Of a DNA stretch of 10,150 bases, positions 7,070 through 10,150 are shown in pieces. The stretch's first letter is position 1. Every line of letters begins with the position of its first letter. Source of the DNA: Pseudomonadota bacterium (GTDB lineage Bacteria > Pseudomonadota > Alphaproteobacteria > Sphingomonadales > Sphingomonadaceae). The position numbers and the translations under genes were made by a program. The notes below the pieces were generated by a model. The model did no database searches and was not told the origin of the DNA. It was given only the letters and a program-made list of their open reading frames with translations. Location of the stretch: contig JAEZFL010000138.1 of NCBI GenBank assembly GCA_023417515.1, positions 1-10,150 on the forward strand, given 5' to 3'.

Positions 7070-7720
7070 ATGGCCGACCTGGTTTTCTACTCCAACCCGA
7101 TGTCGCGGGCGCGAATCGCGCGCTGGATGCTCGAGGAAGTCGGCGCACCCTATGAGACGGTGCTTCTCGACTATGGCACGACGATGAAGGGCGCCGACTA
7201 TCTTGCGGTCAATCCGATGGGCAAGGTGCCCGCGATCAAGCATGGCGATACGGTGGTCACCGAGGCCGCGGCGATCTGCGCTTATCTCGCCGACGCCTTT
7301 CCCGACGCGGAGCTTGCGCCGCCGCATGGCGACCGCATGCGCGGGCCTTATTATCGCTGGATGTTCTTCGCTGCCGGCCCGCTGGAAAGCGCGGTCACCG
7401 GCAAGGCGCTCGGCCTGCTGGCGCCCAAGGAAAAAGCGATGATGGCCGGCTACGGCACCTTCGATGACGTGATGAACGCGCTCGAGGGCGCGGTCGCGGG
7501 CGGCGCCTACATCTGCGGCGACCAGTTCACCGCGGCCGACGTCTATGTCGGCGCCCAGATCGGCTGGGGCCTGCAGTTCGGCACGATCGACAAGCGGCCC
7601 GCCTTCGAGGATTATTTCGGCCGGCTTCGCAATCGCCCGGCGGCGGTCCGGGCCAACCAGTTGGACGACGAGGCCATGGCGCACGTCCAGCGGCCGCAAA
7701 TGCCCCAGCCGGCGGAATGA
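7070..7720 (+). CDS. Glutathione S-transferase family protein
   Basis: This is a cytosolic enzyme predicted to conjugate or otherwise use glutathione. The 216 residues fit a canonical two-domain GST. The N-terminal thioredoxin-fold domain (about 3-78) opens with LVFYSNPMSRARIARW; S8 or S12 is the candidate catalytic Ser. NPMGKVPAI holds the cis-Pro (P54), and VTEAAAICAYLADAF holds the acidic residue (E65) that contacts the glutathione gamma-glutamyl group. The all-helical C-terminal domain (about 88-205) contains the FTAADVYVG N-capping motif. A good Shine-Dalgarno (AAGGGAG) precedes the ATG. The stop overlaps the next start as ATGA (7717-7720), so the two genes are probably co-translated. 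The electrophilic substrate is not predictable from sequence, and the GST class is unsettled. Confidence 0.93.
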   Translation: MADLVFYSNPMSRARIARWMLEEVGAPYETVLLDYGTTMKGADYLAVNPMGKVPAIKHGDTVVTEAAAICAYLADAFPDAELAPPHGDRMRGPYYRWMFFAAGPLESAVTGKALGLLAPKEKAMMAGYGTFDDVMNALEGAVAGGAYICGDQFTAADVYVGAQIGWGLQFGTIDKRPAFEDYFGRLRNRPAAVRANQLDDEAMAHVQRPQMPQPAE

Positions 7721-8592
7721 CCGATCCGGTCACGCGCGCGGTCGTCGCCCTCTACGACCGGTTCACGCATGACGGCATGGACCGGCGCGCGTTCATGGCC
7801 GAGCTCGTCCGGATCACCGGCAGCGCCGCGGCGGCGAGCGCGATGCTCGGCGCCGTCGCAGCCCAAGCCGGCTGCGCGCCGGTCGTGCCCGCCGACGACA
7901 CCCGTCTGAATACCGGGGCTCTGGCCTGGGACGTGCGGCCGGGGCGGCCGCTTTCGATCTACGCGGCGCGCCCGGAGCACGGTGGCGACGACCGGCCGGC
8001 CGTGGTTGTCGTGCACGAGAATCGCGGCCTCAACGAGCATATCCGCGACGTCGCGCGGCGCCTGGCGCTCGCCGGCTATGCCGCCTATGCGCCCGACTTC
8101 CTGAGCGCGGCCGGCGGCACCCCGGCGGACGAGGACCAGGCGCGCACGATGATCGGCGCTCTCGACATGCCGGCGGCGGTGGCGGACGGGGCGGCGCTGA
8201 TCCGCCGCCTCGCCGGCGCCAACAATCGCCGCAAGGTCGGCGCGGTCGGCTTCTGCTGGGGCGGGGCGATGGTCCACCGCCTTGCGCTCGCCGCCGGCCC
8301 GGCGCTCGCGGCGGGCGTGCCCTTCTACGGACCCGCGCCGGATCCCGCCGAAGCGGCGCGGCTTCAGACGCCTTTGCTGGTGATCCTGGCGGGGCGGGAC
8401 ACGCGGGTGAACGGCACCGCCCTGCCCTATGTCGAGGCGGCGCGGGCGGCGGGCAGGGACGTTCGGGCGATCACCTATCCCGACGTCGACCACGCCTTCC
8501 ACAACGACACGTCGCAGGCCCGCTACAATGCGGCGGCGGCGCAGCAGGCCTGGGCCGAGACGCTCGCCTTCTTCCGCCAGCACCTTCGCTGA
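7717..8592 (+). CDS. Dienelactone hydrolase family protein (YghX-like architecture)
   Basis: This is an alpha/beta-hydrolase of the dienelactone hydrolase family, which hydrolyses lactones or esters. Of 291 residues, about 75-290 form the catalytic domain. The probable triad is C180 in GFCWGG, D228 in AGRDTRVN and H259 in DVDHAFHND; E101 in VHENRGLN matches the Glu that modulates the nucleophilic Cys in classical family members. The first 55 residues are an extra segment: YDRFTHDGMDRRAFMAEL followed by a hydrophobic Ala/Gly-rich stretch ending AQAGC. It resembles a Tat-like leader set behind a short helix, as in E. coli YghX. It may export the protein or anchor it, but the RR motif is poor and the Cys is not in a canonical lipobox. 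The gene overlaps the GST stop by 4 bases. The substrate is unknown; pairing with a GST suggests detoxification or aromatic-intermediate handling. Confidence 0.88.
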   Translation: MTDPVTRAVVALYDRFTHDGMDRRAFMAELVRITGSAAAASAMLGAVAAQAGCAPVVPADDTRLNTGALAWDVRPGRPLSIYAARPEHGGDDRPAVVVVHENRGLNEHIRDVARRLALAGYAAYAPDFLSAAGGTPADEDQARTMIGALDMPAAVADGAALIRRLAGANNRRKVGAVGFCWGGAMVHRLALAAGPALAAGVPFYGPAPDPAEAARLQTPLLVILAGRDTRVNGTALPYVEAARAAGRDVRAITYPDVDHAFHNDTSQARYNAAAAQQAWAETLAFFRQHLR

Positions 8593-8601
8593 CGGGGCGC
8601 T

Positions 8602-9018
8602 CTAGAAGGTCGCGTAGCGCTCGTTGCCGACGAAGCCCATCGACACGATCTCGGCGCGCCGGATCGTCGCCAGCACCTCGTCCACTTTCTCGTAGCGCGC
8701 CTCGGGGTGAGGCTCGACCTGAAGCTCGGGCGCCGGCCGCATTTGCGCGACCCTGTCAAGCACCGCGCGAAGCTGCCTCATGTCGAGCGTCGCTCCATTC
8801 CACAGGACGGCGCCGTCTGCAGCCACCGCGATCTTGTTGCGCTCTGCGTGGACGGCGACGTCCGGCGGCGGGCCGGGCAGGTCGACGTCGACACTGTGCG
8901 TCTGGATCGGGATGGTGAGGATGAACAGGATCAGAAGCACCAGCATCACGTCGATCAAAGGCGTGGTGTTCAGCTCGTGGATCGGCTCGTCGGTCGGGGC
9001 GGTAACGGCAGCGCTCAT
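8602..9018 (-). CDS. exbD: ExbD/TolR-family biopolymer transport protein (third exbD copy)
   Basis: This is an inner-membrane stator component that, with ExbB, couples the proton gradient to TonB. It has 138 residues from the ATG at 9018: a short cytoplasmic N-terminus, one membrane helix (about 20-41, PLIDVMLVLLILFILTIPIQ) with the essential proton-carrying Asp at D23, and a periplasmic domain ending SMGFVGNERYATF. I chose 9018 because GGAGG (9024-9028) stands 5 bases upstream; the in-frame ATG at 9030 has no Shine-Dalgarno and would place that motif inside the coding region. By eye it is about 60% identical to the neighbouring copy at 9142-9567, so it looks like a tandem duplicate. A terminator between the two copies suggests separate transcription. 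It converges on the hydrolase gene with only 9 bases between stop codons. Confidence 0.92.
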   Translation of the reverse strand: MSAAVTAPTDEPIHELNTTPLIDVMLVLLILFILTIPIQTHSVDVDLPGPPPDVAVHAERNKIAVAADGAVLWNGATLDMRQLRAVLDRVAQMRPAPELQVEPHPEARYEKVDEVLATIRRAEIVSMGFVGNERYATF

Positions 9019-9088
9019 ACCATCCTCCATTGCTGACTGATATGGTGTATCATTACCGGGCCGTCACGGCAATGCGTGTCGCGCATGC
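9019..9088 (-). promoter_or_regulatory. Leader of the third exbD, with Shine-Dalgarno and a small palindrome
   Basis: Read on the minus strand, the GGAGG at 9024-9028 fixes the exbD start at 9018. Upstream is TGATA (9038-9042) and TATCA (9048-9052) around 5 bases, a possible operator. The A/T-rich segment 9038-9055 also offers candidate -10 hexamers, with a weak TTGCCG-like -35 further up. Because a terminator lies upstream, some promoter is expected here, but none is convincing by eye. Confidence 0.35.
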
Positions 9089-9116
9089 AAAAAGGGCGGC
9101 CCCGCGGGACCGCCCT
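9089..9116 (-). terminator. Rho-independent terminator after the second exbD
   Basis: On the minus strand, AGGGCGG (9116-9110) pairs with CCGCCCT (9099-9093) around a GC-rich interior, followed by a run of five or six T. It lies about 25 bases after the stop of the exbD at 9142-9567. Stem and T-run together make this the best terminator in the window. Confidence 0.85.
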
Positions 9117-9141
9117 CAAGTCTCGTTTCGGATCCGTCGGA

Positions 9142-9567
9142 TCAGAAGGTCGCGTATTGCTCGTTGCCGACGAAGCCCATCGACTGGACTTCGGCGCGCT
9201 TGATCACCGCCAGCACCTGATCGACCACTTCGTAGCGCGCCTCGGGGTGCGGCTGGATGTGGAGCTCCGGAGTCGGCCGGATGGTGGTGGTGAGCTCCAG
9301 ATACTGGCGCAGCGTATTGAGATCGACCGGAGCCGCGTTCCACAGCACGGTGCCGTTGGCGTCGATCGCAATCTTGTTGCGCTGCGGGTCGATCGGCGGC
9401 GCCGGACTGTCGTTCGGAGTCGGCAGGTCGATCTTCACCGCATGGGTCTGGATCGGGATGGTGATGATGAACATGATCAGGAGCACCAGCATGACGTCGA
9501 TGAGCGGCGTCGTGTTGATGTCCATCATCGGTTCGTCTTCGCTGCGCGTGCCAACCGAAGCACCCAT
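9142..9567 (-). CDS. exbD: ExbD/TolR-family biopolymer transport protein (second exbD copy)
   Basis: This is an inner-membrane Ton-system stator subunit of 141 residues. A cytoplasmic N-terminus of about 20 residues is followed by one helix, PLIDVMLVLLIMFIITIPIQ (21-40), carrying the conserved proton-path Asp D24. The periplasmic domain ends SMGFVGNEQYATF, the same ending as the third copy. TAGGAG, about 9 bases before the ATG, supports the start at 9567. It follows the first exbD after a 49-base gap on the same strand, and a strong terminator follows it, so exbB-exbD-exbD probably form one transcript ending here. A second exbD beside the first is known in Xanthomonas, where exbD2 serves a specialised role in pectin response; whether that applies here is inference. 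Confidence 0.94.
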   Translation of the reverse strand: MGASVGTRSEDEPMMDINTTPLIDVMLVLLIMFIITIPIQTHAVKIDLPTPNDSPAPPIDPQRNKIAIDANGTVLWNAAPVDLNTLRQYLELTTTIRPTPELHIQPHPEARYEVVDQVLAVIKRAEVQSMGFVGNEQYATF

Positions 9568-9616
9568 GTGACTGAACTCCTAAATCGCGTTATCGCGTTG
9601 TTGTCGGTGCCTGGCC

Positions 9617-10083
<467 letters not shown>

Positions 10084-10087
<4 letters not shown>

Positions 10088-10150
10088 GGCTTGTTTCCTA
10101 TTCCTAATCCCTTGACGGCCGTCTCAGCGGCCTTGCGGGCGGCGCCGCCC
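10084..10150 (-). CDS. C-terminal tail of an upstream gene, probably exbB (partial)
   Basis: On the minus strand, the frame starting at base 10149 stays open for 21 codons (GGAARKAAETAVKGLGIGNKP) and stops at TGA 10086-10084, overlapping the ATG of the first exbD by four bases. Most third positions are G or C, in keeping with the neighbouring genes; one other frame is also open for 14 codons, but with poorer codon bias. The fragment is too short to identify by itself. ExbB is proposed from the usual exbB-exbD order and the translational-coupling overlap. Confidence 0.45.

Noticed and set aside
7612..8583. A 323-codon minus-strand frame over the GST/hydrolase junction
   Set aside because: It spans two well-supported coupled genes and reads as an Arg/Gly/Ala-rich shadow.
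9142..9567. Naming the exbD copies as tolR
   Set aside because: ExbD and TolR are close homologues, but no tolQ, tolA, tolB or pal appears in the window, and the tandem exbD arrangement with a likely exbB tail fits the Ton system better. TolR remains possible until the genes beyond the right edge are seen.

Overview
The window is GC-rich DNA, very probably from an alphaproteobacterium of the order Sphingomonadales. I infer this from the ClpA variant (a V-G-F ClpP-contact loop), a TonB-dependent receptor of a type I associate with sphingomonads, the exbD-rich Ton cluster, and an intergenic repeat with a CTGAACTTGTTTCAG core that I remember from sphingomonad genomes. No database search was possible.

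Layout, left to right. (1) Bases 1-1562, plus strand: the 3' two thirds of clpA, followed by a hairpin with a short T-run. (2) 1623-3341, plus: a membrane-bound diguanylate cyclase (7TMR-DISM sensor plus GGDEF) whose likely start codon sits in the loop of that hairpin. (3) 3504-5588, plus: an outer-membrane TonB-dependent receptor with a TTG start, preceded by two overlapping inverted repeats. (4) 5597-5680: an 84-bp palindromic repeat built from two covarying hairpins, between the convergent receptor and adenylate cyclase genes. (5) 5670-6965, minus: a six-TM class III adenylate cyclase with all expected catalytic and ATP-selecting residues. (6) 7070-8592, plus: a two-gene operon (glutathione S-transferase, then a dienelactone-hydrolase-family protein) joined by an ATGA overlap. 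(7) 8602-10150, minus: a Ton energy-transduction cluster read right to left, with the probable tail of exbB, then exbD, then a second exbD, a terminator, and a third exbD that is a close paralogue of the second and appears to have its own leader.

How the genes fit together. The exbB/exbD cluster would supply the proton-motive-force coupling that receptors such as the one at 3504-5588 need. Two second-messenger synthases (c-di-GMP and cAMP) lie on either side of the receptor, but nothing in the sequence links them to it by regulation. The GST/hydrolase pair looks like an independent detoxification or catabolic unit.

I see no CRISPR array, tRNA, rRNA, phage gene or transposase, and no clearly novel multi-gene system. 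The most interesting items are the covarying repeat and the way it supplies the cyclase stop codon, the triple exbD array split by a terminator, the diguanylate cyclase start inside a terminator-like hairpin, and the alternative hairpins upstream of the receptor.
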